From: Granulicella cerasi
GTDB lineage: Bacteria; Acidobacteriota; Terriglobia; Terriglobales; Acidobacteriaceae
Length of the DNA stretch: 64,000 nucleotides
Assembly: GCF_025685575.1 (NCBI RefSeq)
Contig: NZ_JAGSYD010000006.1
Span: forward strand, 62,001 to 126,000
Direction of reading: 5' to 3'
In this document: one piece after another, positions 15,579 to 23,792 of the stretch
Numbering within the stretch: position 1 is the first letter of the stretch
Layout of the letters: every line of letters begins with the position of its first letter
Position numbers and translations under genes: made by a program
Notes under the pieces: model-generated
What the model was told of the DNA's origin: nothing
Databases searched by the model: none
Seen by the model: the letters and a program-made list of their open reading frames with translations, nothing else

Positions 15579-17438
15579 TTACAGCTTCGGATGCAGGCCG
15601 AGAAAGCCTGCGGCCTGCTGGTAGGCGTTGGCGAAGGCGAGCAGGCGCGCGTCGTTGTAGAGGCCCGCGAGGAAGGTGATGCTGACGGGCGTGCCGGGCC
15701 CGCCGGTGTTGCCGTCGTTGGTCTCCTGCAGGCTGCGCGGGGCGGGAGCGTCTGCGCCGCGTAGGCCGTTGGGGACGATGATGGCCGGGTGGCCGGTGAG
15801 GTTCGTTGCCGTCAGCTGTGTGCTGGATGAGGTGGCAGCGACGATGTCGACCTGGTCGAAGAGCTTCTTCATGGCAGCGATGCCGAGCGAGCGGGCACGC
15901 ATGGCCTGCACGTAATCGACGGCGGGGTAGAAGCGCGCGGCGCGGAAGAGGTTTGGCCAGTCGTGAGCGCTTTGGCCGTTGAGCAGGGCGTCGCGACCGG
16001 AGAGCGTCAGCTGGTCGAAGCTGGCTGCGCCTTCGGCTTCAAGCGGCGAGACCATTGCGCCCCAGGGGAGCTTGGGGAGCTCGACGGGGATGAGCGTGAT
16101 GCCCATGCGTTTGAGCACGTCGAGCGTGGCGCGGTCGTACTTGGCGTCGTAGAGGCGGCGCGCAAAGCTCGCTTGCGATGCGGCGGTGCGCTTGGCGAAG
16201 TCCGCGTCAGACTCATCCTTCTTGCGCTCGGGCGCCTTCCATGTGGGCTCGGCGAAGGTGTCGGTGAAGTAGCCGATGCGGAGTTTGCGCCAGTCGTACT
16301 TGGCGTCCCAGACGAAGCTCGCTTCGTGCACGGAGTGGTCAACGCCGTCGGGGCCGAAGATGTGGCTCATGACGAGCGCGCAGTCTTCGACCGAGCGCGC
16401 GATGGGCCCCAGCTTGTCCATGGACCAGCTCAGCGGCATGGCGCCGGTGCGCGGCACGAAACCGAAGCTGGGGCGATAGCCGGTGACGCCGCAGCGCGTG
16501 GACGGCGAGGAGATGGAACCGAGGGTCTCCGAGCCAATGGCGAAGGGCAGGCAGCCAGCGGACACGGCGGAAGCAGGACCCGCCGAGGAGCCGCTGGAGC
16601 CTTGCATGAGGTTCCACGGATTGCGTGTCGTGCCGCCGTACCAGACGTCGCCCATGGCGAGCGCGCCGAGGGAAAGCTTCGCGACGAGGACCGCGCCTGC
16701 GGCGTCAAGGCGCTGCACGACGGTGGCGTCGGCGTCGAAGCTTTGTTGCTCCATGCCGCGACCGCCCCAGGTCGTGGGGTAGCCTTTTACGTCGAGTAGG
16801 TCCTTCGCACCCCACGGGATGCCGTGCAGTGGGCCGCGATATTTGCCCGCGGCGATCTCCTTGTCGGCGGCTTCAGCCTGTGCGAGCGCGCGAGCTTCGG
16901 TGAGGTTCACGACGCAGTGAAGCTTCGGATCGAGCTGCTTCAGGCGTTCGAGCGAGAGGCGCGTGAGTGTGGTTGGCTTGAGCTTATGAGTGCGAACGAG
17001 TTCAGCAAGTTCGCGCACGGTGGCGAAGGTGAGGGCGCTTTCGTTCTTCGCGAGGGCGGCGACGTCGGGTGCGGCGCTCATGTGCATCTGCTGCGCGACG
17101 GGCGAGGGCATGACGAAGTGCGCGGGTCGCGGGTCGAAGACCATCGCCGGAGCGACGGTGTGGTCGAGCGGCAGGGAACGCACTGTGCGCAGCGAGTCGC
17201 GCTGGTCGTTCACGATGTCCATGACCATGTGGCGCTGCTCGTCGGTGAGCTTGATGCCCGCGACGATCGCGGCGGACTCGAGCATCTCTGGCGTGATCGG
17301 CGCGAAGTCTTCGTTGGGGCGGGTGGTGTCTTCAGCACGCGCGGCCTGCGCGGAGAGCGCGAGCACGGCTCCGGGGAAGTATGGCGAGATGATTCCAGCG
17401 CGAACGCAGAGCGAGGCGAATCCACGACGGGTGAGCAT
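15579..17438 (-). CDS. Secreted amidase-signature enzyme (Tat-type signal)
   Basis: 619 residues. The N-terminus MLTRRGFASLCVRAG resembles a twin-arginine signal. After about 130 linker residues comes an amidase-signature domain. The catalytic Lys is in GIPWGAKDLLD, the Ser-rich loop is GSSGSSAGPASAV, and the nucleophile Ser is in FAIGSETLGSI. Members hydrolyse amides; whether the substrate is a small amide, a peptide or glutamyl-tRNA is undecided, though GatA is unlikely because the protein is exported and no gatC or gatB is adjacent. The C-terminal fifth holds the NGLRG and GTPVSITFLAG segments usual in the family. Confidence 0.87.
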   Translation of the reverse strand: MLTRRGFASLCVRAGIISPYFPGAVLALSAQAARAEDTTRPNEDFAPITPEMLESAAIVAGIKLTDEQRHMVMDIVNDQRDSLRTVRSLPLDHTVAPAMVFDPRPAHFVMPSPVAQQMHMSAAPDVAALAKNESALTFATVRELAELVRTHKLKPTTLTRLSLERLKQLDPKLHCVVNLTEARALAQAEAADKEIAAGKYRGPLHGIPWGAKDLLDVKGYPTTWGGRGMEQQSFDADATVVQRLDAAGAVLVAKLSLGALAMGDVWYGGTTRNPWNLMQGSSGSSAGPASAVSAGCLPFAIGSETLGSISSPSTRCGVTGYRPSFGFVPRTGAMPLSWSMDKLGPIARSVEDCALVMSHIFGPDGVDHSVHEASFVWDAKYDWRKLRIGYFTDTFAEPTWKAPERKKDESDADFAKRTAASQASFARRLYDAKYDRATLDVLKRMGITLIPVELPKLPWGAMVSPLEAEGAASFDQLTLSGRDALLNGQSAHDWPNLFRAARFYPAVDYVQAMRARSLGIAAMKKLFDQVDIVAATSSSTQLTATNLTGHPAIIVPNGLRGADAPAPRSLQETNDGNTGGPGTPVSITFLAGLYNDARLLAFANAYQQAAGFLGLHPKL

Positions 17439-17476
17439 AGCTGTAACTATACCGACGGTGTTTGCGCGCGCAAGCA

Positions 17477-17505
17477 GAAGGGGAGAGCGCTTGGCTCTCC
17501 CCTTC
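17477..17505 (-). terminator. Hairpin downstream of ccmE
   Basis: GAAGGGGAGAGC/GCTCTCCCCTTC, 12 base pairs, between the ccmE stop and the amidase start. The U-tract is poor. Confidence 0.6.
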
Positions 17506-17523
17506 GTTGCTGCACGTCGTGCG

Positions 17524-17994
17524 TTAGAACTTGAGCGTTGCGGCGGCGGTGGGCTTCATCGGCGCGGTGTTGCCGGTGGGGGCGTCGCCTGCCTTGGCGG
17601 GAGCGTACTTCGAGGCGCACTTGGCCTGGACCTGCGTCGCGTGGAAGATGCCGTCGTGGCCGTAGGTGCCGATGGCGAGCGCCTGCGCGTCGTCCTTGAA
17701 GGTATCGGGTGGCGGTTCAGCGCCCTTGTAGTCCACGCGGATGGTCTTGTCGACCTCGACCAGCGTGAAGGTGGCGTTGGTGCCGACGCGCTCGATGGAG
17801 CCGGGCTTCACATTGCCTGCAACCCGGAGGTTCTTCGAGTAGGCGCTCTTGCCCATCGCGTTCAGCTCGGCGATGGTGACATAGTAGCTCTTCGAGTCCT
17901 TGGCGCCGGAGATAGCGAGCCAGGCGATCGTGGCGACGACAACGACACCTGCGATCACGAACTTCAACGGCGAATTTTGCTTCTTGTTCTGCAT
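17524..17994 (-). CDS. ccmE: Cytochrome c maturation haem chaperone CcmE, CxxxY variant
   Basis: 156 residues: one N-terminal membrane anchor (KFVIAGVVVVATIAWLAI) then a periplasmic OB-fold domain. Classical CcmE binds haem covalently through the His of a HxxxY motif; here the equivalent site reads KCASKYAP, with Cys126 and Tyr130, the CxxxY form described for archaea and some deltaproteobacteria (system I*). The tail is Pro/Ala/Thr rich. Next upstream on this strand are the HMA-like gene and the TlpA/ResA-like gene; ccmABCD are 4 kb away. Confidence 0.9.
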   Translation of the reverse strand: MQNKKQNSPLKFVIAGVVVVATIAWLAISGAKDSKSYYVTIAELNAMGKSAYSKNLRVAGNVKPGSIERVGTNATFTLVEVDKTIRVDYKGAEPPPDTFKDDAQALAIGTYGHDGIFHATQVQAKCASKYAPAKAGDAPTGNTAPMKPTAAATLKF

Positions 17995-18009
17995 CAGCTT
18001 CTCGTGGAT

Positions 18010-18279
18010 CTAGGCTGCGGGAGCGGCTTCCGGTTCGGGTTCCGGCTGCGGTGGGATGAGCGAAACCTGCTCGACGATATCGAGGCCAGAGCGGCGCAGA
18101 AGGCCGTGAACAACGGGTTCGGTGAGGCGGGTCGCGTCGTACTCCACGCGCACGGTCTTCTCGGCTTGATCAAACTCAAGCTTGCGAATGCCGTAGACTT
18201 CGCGGATCTTGGCGAGGGCCATCATAGCCGTCTCCGTGGGAGCGACACCGTAGCGATAAAGGACGTCAAGCTGCGTCAT
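18010..18279 (-). CDS. Small HMA-like protein without CxxC
   Basis: 89-residue soluble protein. Residues 1-72 fit a beta-alpha-beta-beta-alpha-beta ferredoxin-like pattern (LDVLYRYGV, helix with TETAMMALAKIREVY, IRKLEFDQAEKTVRVEY, helix with LTEPVVHGLLRRSG, IVEQV), resembling heavy-metal-associated domains but with no metal-binding Cys pair. A Pro/Glu tail follows. It sits between ccmE (15 bases away) and the TlpA/ResA-like gene, so it may take part in cytochrome maturation. The function is unknown. Confidence 0.7.
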   Translation of the reverse strand: MTQLDVLYRYGVAPTETAMMALAKIREVYGIRKLEFDQAEKTVRVEYDATRLTEPVVHGLLRRSGLDIVEQVSLIPPQPEPEPEAAPAA

Positions 18280-18342
18280 GGCTTTATTTTAGCAGCGCAT
18301 GGCGTGCGCGATGTGACGCGAATCACCGGCGCGGGGCGATCA

Positions 18343-18837
18343 TCAGCGTGCGGCGCTCAGCTTCTTCAGGTAGTCCACGATCTCGGGGCTGTTCCAGGTC
18401 TGCGGGCCAATGAACTTGCGGCGGATGACGCCGTTCTGGTCGATGACGTAAGACTCCGGCGGGCGAAAGGTGCCGAACTGCGCGTTTACGCGCTGCTCCT
18501 GGTCGATGTAGGTCGTGAAGTCGACGTGATGCAGCTTGAGAAAGTATTCGTAGGCGCTGGAGTCGGAGTCGATGGAGATGCCGACGAGTTCGACCTGCGG
18601 CATCTGGTGGTGAAGGTCTTCGAGTGATGGCAGCTCCTCGAGGCACGGCGCGCACCACGAGGCCCAGAAGTTCAGCAGAACGAGTTTGCCGCGCAGTTGC
18701 TGCGAGTTGATGGACTTGCTGCCGTTGGTGATGGAGAAGTTTGGCGCCGTGGTGCCGAGCTGTTCGGGGCGCACGCCGCGGTCGCAGCCGGAGGCAAGAA
18801 GGATGGTGGCGAGGGCGAGGGGGGCGAGGCGCTTCAC
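18343..18837 (-). CDS. TlpA/ResA-like thiol-disulfide lipoprotein
   Basis: 164 residues. Lipobox LLASGC near residue 18, so probably membrane-attached in the periplasm. The thioredoxin-like domain has the redox motif WASWCAPCLEELPSL near residue 63 and the cis-Pro loop in FRPPESYVI. Such proteins (ResA/CcmG) keep apocytochrome c cysteines reduced for haem attachment. The start is taken as the GTG at 18835-18837, with the signal peptide directly behind it; the reading frame stays open far upstream but there it is a shadow of the glycosyltransferase on the other strand. Neighbours ccmE and the HMA-like gene support the role. Confidence 0.88.
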   Translation of the reverse strand: MKRLAPLALATILLASGCDRGVRPEQLGTTAPNFSITNGSKSINSQQLRGKLVLLNFWASWCAPCLEELPSLEDLHHQMPQVELVGISIDSDSSAYEYFLKLHHVDFTTYIDQEQRVNAQFGTFRPPESYVIDQNGVIRRKFIGPQTWNSPEIVDYLKKLSAAR

Positions 18838-18909
18838 GTCTCTATGATAACGAGGCCGACTAGCAGGGGTGCGCAGAATGTGAGCGAATGAATATGTCAG
18901 TATGTCAGG

Positions 18910-20019
18910 GTGACGACGAAGAACTTTACTCCTGTGCTCGGGCTTACCGATGATGCTCCGCTGACGCTGCCGAAGGTGCAGGCGGTGGTGCGCGATGATG
19001 CGACGCTGGATGTGACCGTGATCGTCCCGGCGCGCAACGAAGAGCGTCGCTTGCCGGAGTGTCTGCGCACGTTGCTTGCACAGGATGAAGAGCAGTTCCG
19101 GTTGGGGCGCGACTGGGAGCTGTTGCTGGTCGATGACGGCTCGACGGACGAGACGCTGAAACTGATGCGAGCGGCGGCGCGTGATGGCGTGACGGTGTTG
19201 CAGGCTCCCGCGCTGGATACGAAGTCCTTCACCGGCAAGTCGGCGGCGTGCTGGTATGCGGCGGAGAAAGCGAAGGGGCGGTATCTCGTGTTCACCGATG
19301 CGGACACGCTGCATGAGCCGCGCGATTTGATGCATGCGCTGTATGAGGCGAAGAAGCATGAAGTGGCGATGCTGTCGTACTCGCCGAAGCAGATCGTAAC
19401 CGGGCTTGCGCAGCGTGTGTTGATGCCGCTGGTGTTTTCTGAGCTCGCGAGCGTCTACAAGCTGAAGGACGTGAACGATCCTGAGAAGAAGACGGCAGCA
19501 GCGAACGGGCAGTTTCTGATGGTGGAGCGCGACACGTATTTCATGGTCGGCGGGCACAAGGCAGTAGGGCGCAATGTGCTCGAAGACGTTGAGCTGGCGT
19601 GGAATGTGAAGACCTCTGGGCGTGGTCTGCGGTTTCGCTATGCGCCGGATGCGGTCTCGACGCGGATGTATGAGGGCTTCAGCGATATGAGCGAGGGCTG
19701 GACGAAGAACCTCGCGCTGCTGTTTCCTCATGCGTTGAGCCTGGCGATGTGGCGCACGCTGGATATGCTGCTCTGGCTGCTGCCGTTGGTGATCGTGTTT
19801 TATCCGCTGGTGCAGTGGCAGATGGTGGCGATTCTGTTGGTGTGGGCGCGAACGATTATGCGCTTCTACGGCCGCGTGAGGCGGTCGAATTTTCCATGGC
19901 TGGATGTGGCGATTTCGCCGCTGGGGCTGCCGCTGTTCGTGGTGCTGCTGCTGCGGAGTTGGGCGGGGCACAAGTTCTTCCGCGTAGTGAGCTGGAAGGG
20001 GCGAGAGTATCGCGCGTAG
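18910..20019 (+). CDS. Family 2 glycosyltransferase, membrane-associated
   Basis: 369 residues. The GT2 fold shows DVTVIVPARNEERRL near residue 35, the metal/nucleotide motifs LLLVDDGSTDE and VFTDADTLHEP, and an acceptor segment NVLEDVELAWNVK. At least two hydrophobic helices follow (MLLWLLPLVIVFYPLV and a segment near 345). It resembles the HpnB-like protein at 33325 in general layout, including the GKSAACW/GKTWALE part. Sugar and acceptor are unknown. The GTG at 18910 is the best start; no clear ribosome site precedes it. Confidence 0.85.
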   Translation: MTTKNFTPVLGLTDDAPLTLPKVQAVVRDDATLDVTVIVPARNEERRLPECLRTLLAQDEEQFRLGRDWELLLVDDGSTDETLKLMRAAARDGVTVLQAPALDTKSFTGKSAACWYAAEKAKGRYLVFTDADTLHEPRDLMHALYEAKKHEVAMLSYSPKQIVTGLAQRVLMPLVFSELASVYKLKDVNDPEKKTAAANGQFLMVERDTYFMVGGHKAVGRNVLEDVELAWNVKTSGRGLRFRYAPDAVSTRMYEGFSDMSEGWTKNLALLFPHALSLAMWRTLDMLLWLLPLVIVFYPLVQWQMVAILLVWARTIMRFYGRVRRSNFPWLDVAISPLGLPLFVVLLLRSWAGHKFFRVVSWKGREYRA

Positions 20020-20029
20020 AGAATATCCC

Positions 20030-20150
20030 TTCGCGCACCTTGGCGCTCGTTGCGCTCTTTGCGTCGAAGGATTCCTTTCCTAAGCGTCATTGCTAACGCT
20101 ATCGAAGAACTTCTGACGCAAAGAGCGCGAAGGTCGCTAAGGAACGCGAC
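20030..20150. repeat. Period-9 inverted array between convergent genes (locus 2)
   Basis: Reverse-type units cttcgcgca, ccttggcgc, tcgttgcgc and tctttgcgt run at 20030-20065. Forward units gacgcaaag, agcgcgaag, gtcgctaag and gaacgcgac run at 20115-20150. The two halves are imperfect reverse complements across a 49-base spacer. It lies between the stop codons of the glycosyltransferase (20019) and nth (20166). Confidence 0.75.
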
Positions 20151-20165
20151 GGCATCTGTGACGCG

Positions 20166-20960
20166 CTAGTGCGAAGACCACGTCTTGTCCGCCGAGTTGC
20201 ATTCGTGTTCGAGCGAGCAGTCGGCGCAGCGGGGCTTACGCGCGATGCAGACCTGCCGTCCGTGGTGAATGACCTCGTGCGAGTACTGGATCCAGCGGTC
20301 GCGCGGGATGACCTTCATGAGGTCCTGCTCGATCTTCACCGGCTCTTCGTTCCTGGTGAGTTCGAGGCGACGTGAGATGCGCTGCACGTGCGTGTCTACG
20401 ACAACTCCGGAAGCGATGCCGAACCATGAGCCGAGAACGACGTTCGCGGTTTTGCGTGCGACTCCGGGAAGTTGGATCAGCTCTTCGATGGTCTGCGGGA
20501 CTTCGCTGTGAAACTTGTCCACGAGCACCTGCGCGGCGCCCTTGATGTTCTTCGCCTTCGCACGATAGAAGCCCGTCGGATGAATGATCTCTTCGATAGC
20601 TCCGAGCGGTGCGGCGGCAAGTTTCTTCGGTGTAGGGAAGAGCCGGAAGAGCTCGGGCGTGACCTTATTGACCGTGACGTCGGTGGTCTGCGCGGAGAGC
20701 GCGGTCGCGATGGTCAGCTCAAACGCGTTGCGGTGCGTGAGCGCGCAGACGACGTTGGGGTAGGTCTTGCCGAGCGCGTCGAGAATGGCGGCGATGCGCG
20801 CAGGTGCGAGCGGCTTGGCGGTCTTGCCGCGCTTGATCTTGGGCGCGATAGGTTCGCTTGCGGCGATCTTCTTCGCACGCGCCGCGGGCACGCCTTCAAT
20901 GGCGAGCTTGCGTTTCGCGGGCGTCAATTTCTGCGGTGGGGCTAACTTCTTGGCTTTCAT
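20166..20960 (-). CDS. nth: Endonuclease III (base excision repair glycosylase/lyase)
   Basis: 264 residues, about 50 longer at the N-terminus than E. coli Nth; the extra part is Lys/Ala/Pro rich. The helix-hairpin-helix is LPGVARKTANVVLG with the catalytic Lys; the catalytic Asp is in VVVDTHVQRI; the [4Fe-4S] ligands are C-x6-C-x2-C-x5-C in CIARKPRCADCSLEHEC. The enzyme removes oxidised pyrimidines. The ATG at 20960 overlaps the upstream membrane-protein gene as ATGA. Confidence 0.95.
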   Translation of the reverse strand: MKAKKLAPPQKLTPAKRKLAIEGVPAARAKKIAASEPIAPKIKRGKTAKPLAPARIAAILDALGKTYPNVVCALTHRNAFELTIATALSAQTTDVTVNKVTPELFRLFPTPKKLAAAPLGAIEEIIHPTGFYRAKAKNIKGAAQVLVDKFHSEVPQTIEELIQLPGVARKTANVVLGSWFGIASGVVVDTHVQRISRRLELTRNEEPVKIEQDLMKVIPRDRWIQYSHEVIHHGRQVCIARKPRCADCSLEHECNSADKTWSSH

Positions 20961-21349
20961 GCGGACTCCTGCAGGATAGGACGATCGCGATATCGGATGT
21001 AATACGCCAGGCCTACGAGGAGGCCGTTCAATAGCGTTGCGCAGACAAGCCACGCGTTGAAGTTGCCGCCCTTGCGTCTTGCGGCTGATGCGATGCGGAA
21101 CGGCCAGATGACTTCTAGCAGAAGGAGCAATGCAAAGGCCAGAGGCTCGAGTGCGATGTCAGACCAGTGTCGATCCGAAACGTTGTCGATAGTCGCTCGG
21201 ATGCAGAGAAGTGTGATTCCGACGGCGCAGACGATCATCCAGGCTCTGCTGAATTGACTGCTGCGTTGCCAATCTCGCGTCCATCTGTCGAGCCACGAGC
21301 TCTTCATCGGCTCGGCTTGGATTGCTCCGTGCTGCTCAGCTGTGGACAT
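20957..21349 (-). CDS. Small membrane protein of unknown function
   Basis: 130 residues with a polar N-terminus and three hydrophobic stretches (SRAWMIVCAVGITLLCI, EPLAFALLLLLEVIWPF and VCATLLNGLLVGLAYYI). No known family recognised. Its stop overlaps the nth start by four bases, so it is in an operon with nth, but no functional link is evident. Confidence 0.65.
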   Translation of the reverse strand: MSTAEQHGAIQAEPMKSSWLDRWTRDWQRSSQFSRAWMIVCAVGITLLCIRATIDNVSDRHWSDIALEPLAFALLLLLEVIWPFRIASAARRKGGNFNAWLVCATLLNGLLVGLAYYIRYRDRPILQESA

Positions 21350-21477
21350 GTCGAAAGGTTAGCGTAAGTTTCAGTGCGTCGAGGAAATTTGAAGCTGATG
21401 CAAAGCAGTACTTGGAGCCTCGCAGCGTCCGTGGCACAATCTCGAAAAGTTCAACAACCCGGAATTCAGGAGACGAT

Positions 21478-21933
21478 ATGGCTTTCTCGCATGGCCTTGC
21501 TGCATCGATGATTCTGCTTGGCGTTCTAGTGGTGTTCGGCATCTTTCTGTTGCCAAAAATTTTCTACATTCTGACGCTGCAGAAAGCGTTGGCGAAGTGT
21601 GCGCCAACCTCGCGGACGATGGAGCCGATGATGTTCTGGATCTTTCTGATCCCGCTGGTCGACATTGTCTTTCACTTCTTCATGGTGATGGCGATGACAC
21701 AGTCGCTGCGCAACGAGTTTGCCTTGCGTGGTATTTATCCGCCGGAGCCTGAGTTGGGGCAGACGCTTGGTATTGCAACATGCGTAGCTGCGTGTTGCAT
21801 GGTCATCCCGTTCCTCGGGACGCTCGCGTTCGTGGCGTATCTGGTGTTGTGGATCATGTACTGGATGAAGATTGCGAACTTCTCTCGCTTTCTCGATGCG
21901 CCGATCGTTGTGCCGGTGTATCCGCAGCAGTAA
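21478..21933 (+). CDS. Multi-pass membrane protein of unknown function
   Basis: 151 residues with four hydrophobic segments, the first and last flanking a loop that contains IYPPEPELGQTLG; the C-terminus ends VVPVYPQQ. No family recognised with confidence; DUF4328-like proteins have similar layouts. The ATG at 21478 is preceded by AGGAG; the upstream extension of the frame is not protein-like. A strong terminator follows 18 bases after the stop. Confidence 0.7.
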   Translation: MAFSHGLAASMILLGVLVVFGIFLLPKIFYILTLQKALAKCAPTSRTMEPMMFWIFLIPLVDIVFHFFMVMAMTQSLRNEFALRGIYPPEPELGQTLGIATCVAACCMVIPFLGTLAFVAYLVLWIMYWMKIANFSRFLDAPIVVPVYPQQ

Positions 21934-21951
21934 TCGTGGCTCGCGTATCTG

Positions 21952-21980
21952 AAAGCCCTGCCGAATATCGGCAGGGCTTT
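21952..21980 (+). terminator. Rho-independent terminator
   Basis: AAAGCCCTGCCGA ata TCGGCAGGGCTTTT: 13-base-pair stem then T4. Confidence 0.88.
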
Positions 21981-22038
21981 TCGCTTGCGGGCTCCGAGTA
22001 CACCGGGTGGATAATGTTTCTTGAACGGAGATATCGTC

Positions 22039-22875
22039 TTGCCAGAATTGCCACAAGTACCCATCACTCTTGAAGGTTCCAGCGTGTTGCACCAGATGTT
22101 TCGCTTTGACTGGGCGGCCTGGAAGAAGCTTCCTGCTGCAGAACGTGCCGCGATTGCCAGCGAGTTCAGCGAGATCCTTGGTCGCTGGGAGGCCGGCTCT
22201 GCGGAAGGGCATCCGAACCAGTCGGCGTTGTTTTCGCAGATCGGCCACAAGGGTGATCTGACGCTCATTCACTTCCGCGAATCGCTCGAAGAACTGAACC
22301 GCGCGGAGTTGGAGCTGGCGCAGAGCGGCATCTATCCGTATCTGCAAGTGACGAGCTCCTATCTGTCAGTCGTGGAGCTCGGACTGTATGAGTCGTCGGA
22401 GAAGATTTACTCGGAGTTGGCTGCAGCTGGGCTTGAGCCGGGCACGCCGGAGTGGAATGCTGGCATCAAGGAGAAGACAGCGCGCACGTTTGCGTCGCTC
22501 GCTTCGCGCCTGTATCCGAGCATTCCGCCAGCGAAGTACCTCTGCTTCTACCCGATGGACCGCAAGCGCGGCGAGCAGGTGAACTGGTACGCAGAGCCGA
22601 TGGGTGACCGTCGCGCGATGATGCATGAGCATGGTCTGATTGGCCGCCGGTATGCGGACTCTGTACGCCAGATCATCACGGGTTCGATCGGCCTCGACGA
22701 CTGGGAATGGGGCGTGGACCTCTTCGCAGAAGACCCGGTCGTCTTCAAGAAGCTGATCTACGAGATGCGTTTTGACAAGGTGAGCGCGGTGTACGCGTCC
22801 TTCGGGCAGTTCTTCCTGTCGGTGCGTGTGCCTGCGGCGAACGCATCACAGTGGTTTGAAGGAACGCTCGCATAA
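22039..22875 (+). CDS. hemQ: Coproheme decarboxylase HemQ (chlorite dismutase-like family)
   Basis: 278 residues. HemQ converts coproheme to protoheme by two oxidative decarboxylations, the last step of the coproporphyrin-dependent haem pathway. The catalytic Tyr is probably in CFYPMDRKRGEQVNWY near residue 175. The haem-ligand His is in the MMHEHGLIGRRYADSVRQ segment, and GLDDWEWGVDLF is another family mark. The start is taken as TTG at 22039 because GGAG lies 8 bases upstream; a TTG at 22021 is possible. Haem supplied by this enzyme is what the Ccm genes would use. Confidence 0.9.
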   Translation: MPELPQVPITLEGSSVLHQMFRFDWAAWKKLPAAERAAIASEFSEILGRWEAGSAEGHPNQSALFSQIGHKGDLTLIHFRESLEELNRAELELAQSGIYPYLQVTSSYLSVVELGLYESSEKIYSELAAAGLEPGTPEWNAGIKEKTARTFASLASRLYPSIPPAKYLCFYPMDRKRGEQVNWYAEPMGDRRAMMHEHGLIGRRYADSVRQIITGSIGLDDWEWGVDLFAEDPVVFKKLIYEMRFDKVSAVYASFGQFFLSVRVPAANASQWFEGTLA

Positions 22876-23041
22876 GTCATTGAAGCCGGGTGCCCCATAT
22901 CGGCGCGGCTTCTGGCGCAGATGTGGGAGCCAGAATGTCGAGTTGTCCTGATGCATTCTGAGACCCGTGTCTGGAAGGACCCAGACGTGGGGCACCCGGT
23001 TTTCATAAGCGACGGTGTAGAGCAACGGTATACTTGCGGGA
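22876..23041. other. Intergenic repeat region with palindromes
   Basis: Contains ggtgcccc near 22890 and the GGGGCACCCG-family palindrome at 22963-22999. No gene is seen. Confidence 0.5.
22963..22999. repeat. Intergenic palindrome, GGGGCACCCG family (copy 4)
   Basis: ACCCGTGTCTGG is followed by CCAGACGTGGGGCACCCG. It retains the GTCT...AGAC core with a changed loop. Confidence 0.8.
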
Positions 23042-23665
23042 ATGATCGCCAAGCTATCCGCCCTTCTGCTGGGACTTTCCGCCACCAGCGCCTACGTCGT
23101 TGTCTTCCTGCTGATGGCGTTGCAGTCTGCCTGCATTCCCATTCCCAGTGAAGTCATCATGCCGTTTGCGGGCTACAAGCTCGGCCACTCGATGCTGGAT
23201 CTCGTGATACTGGCGACGATCGCATCGCTGGCTTCAAACCTCGGCTCGATCCCCGCGTACTACCTTGGCGCGAACGGTGGTCGACCGATGATCGAGAAGT
23301 TTGGCCGCTACATTCTGCTCAATCGCCATGACCTGGATCTGGCGGACAAGTTCTTCGCGAAGTTCGGCTCGCTGGCTGTGCTGATCGGCCGCATGTTGCC
23401 GATCGTGCGCACGTTCATCGCCTTTCCGGCGGGCATTGCGCGTATGAACCAGGTTCGCTTTCACCTCTATACGTTCATCGGCTCATGGCCGTGGTGCTTT
23501 GCGCTGGCGTACATCGGCATGAAGCTGGGCGCGAGCTGGGACACGAACCCACACTTCAAGGCGGTCTTCCATCGCTTCCAACTGGGCGTGGAAGTCGTGA
23601 TCGTCGTCGGATTCGTGTGGTTTGTGTGGACGCACTGGAAGAACCGCGTCCGTACGGACGAATAA
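23042..23665 (+). CDS. DedA-family membrane protein
   Basis: 207 residues. SNARE-associated/DedA family: N-terminal re-entrant-like segment with the conserved polar motif IPSEVIMPFAGY, then the amphipathic NLGSIPAYYLGANGGRP, and GRMLPIVRTFIAFPAGIARM with the conserved Arg residues. Members act as lipid scramblases or in undecaprenyl-phosphate recycling and in membrane homeostasis. A separate promoter is likely. The next gene downstream, 127 bases away, is the inositol-phosphate synthase. Confidence 0.88.
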   Translation: MIAKLSALLLGLSATSAYVVVFLLMALQSACIPIPSEVIMPFAGYKLGHSMLDLVILATIASLASNLGSIPAYYLGANGGRPMIEKFGRYILLNRHDLDLADKFFAKFGSLAVLIGRMLPIVRTFIAFPAGIARMNQVRFHLYTFIGSWPWCFALAYIGMKLGASWDTNPHFKAVFHRFQLGVEVVIVVGFVWFVWTHWKNRVRTDE

Positions 23666-23792
23666 CGGCCGTCTTCCACAGGGAAGTTTCCACAGAATGG
23701 CTGTGCGGTTGCATCCCGCTTGTGGGAAGAGAGATACTATAGCGTCCGCAATTCGCTACGGAACAATGCAGGTAGAAGGGTAAGTTTTAGCA

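Noticed and set aside
16990..18627. 545-codon plus-strand open frame opposite the amidase and ccmE
   Set aside because: Spans several genuine minus-strand genes with signal peptides and motifs.
18838..19971. Extended N-terminus of the TlpA/ResA-like gene
   Set aside because: The longer frame is antisense to the glycosyltransferase; the lipoprotein signal starts at 18837.
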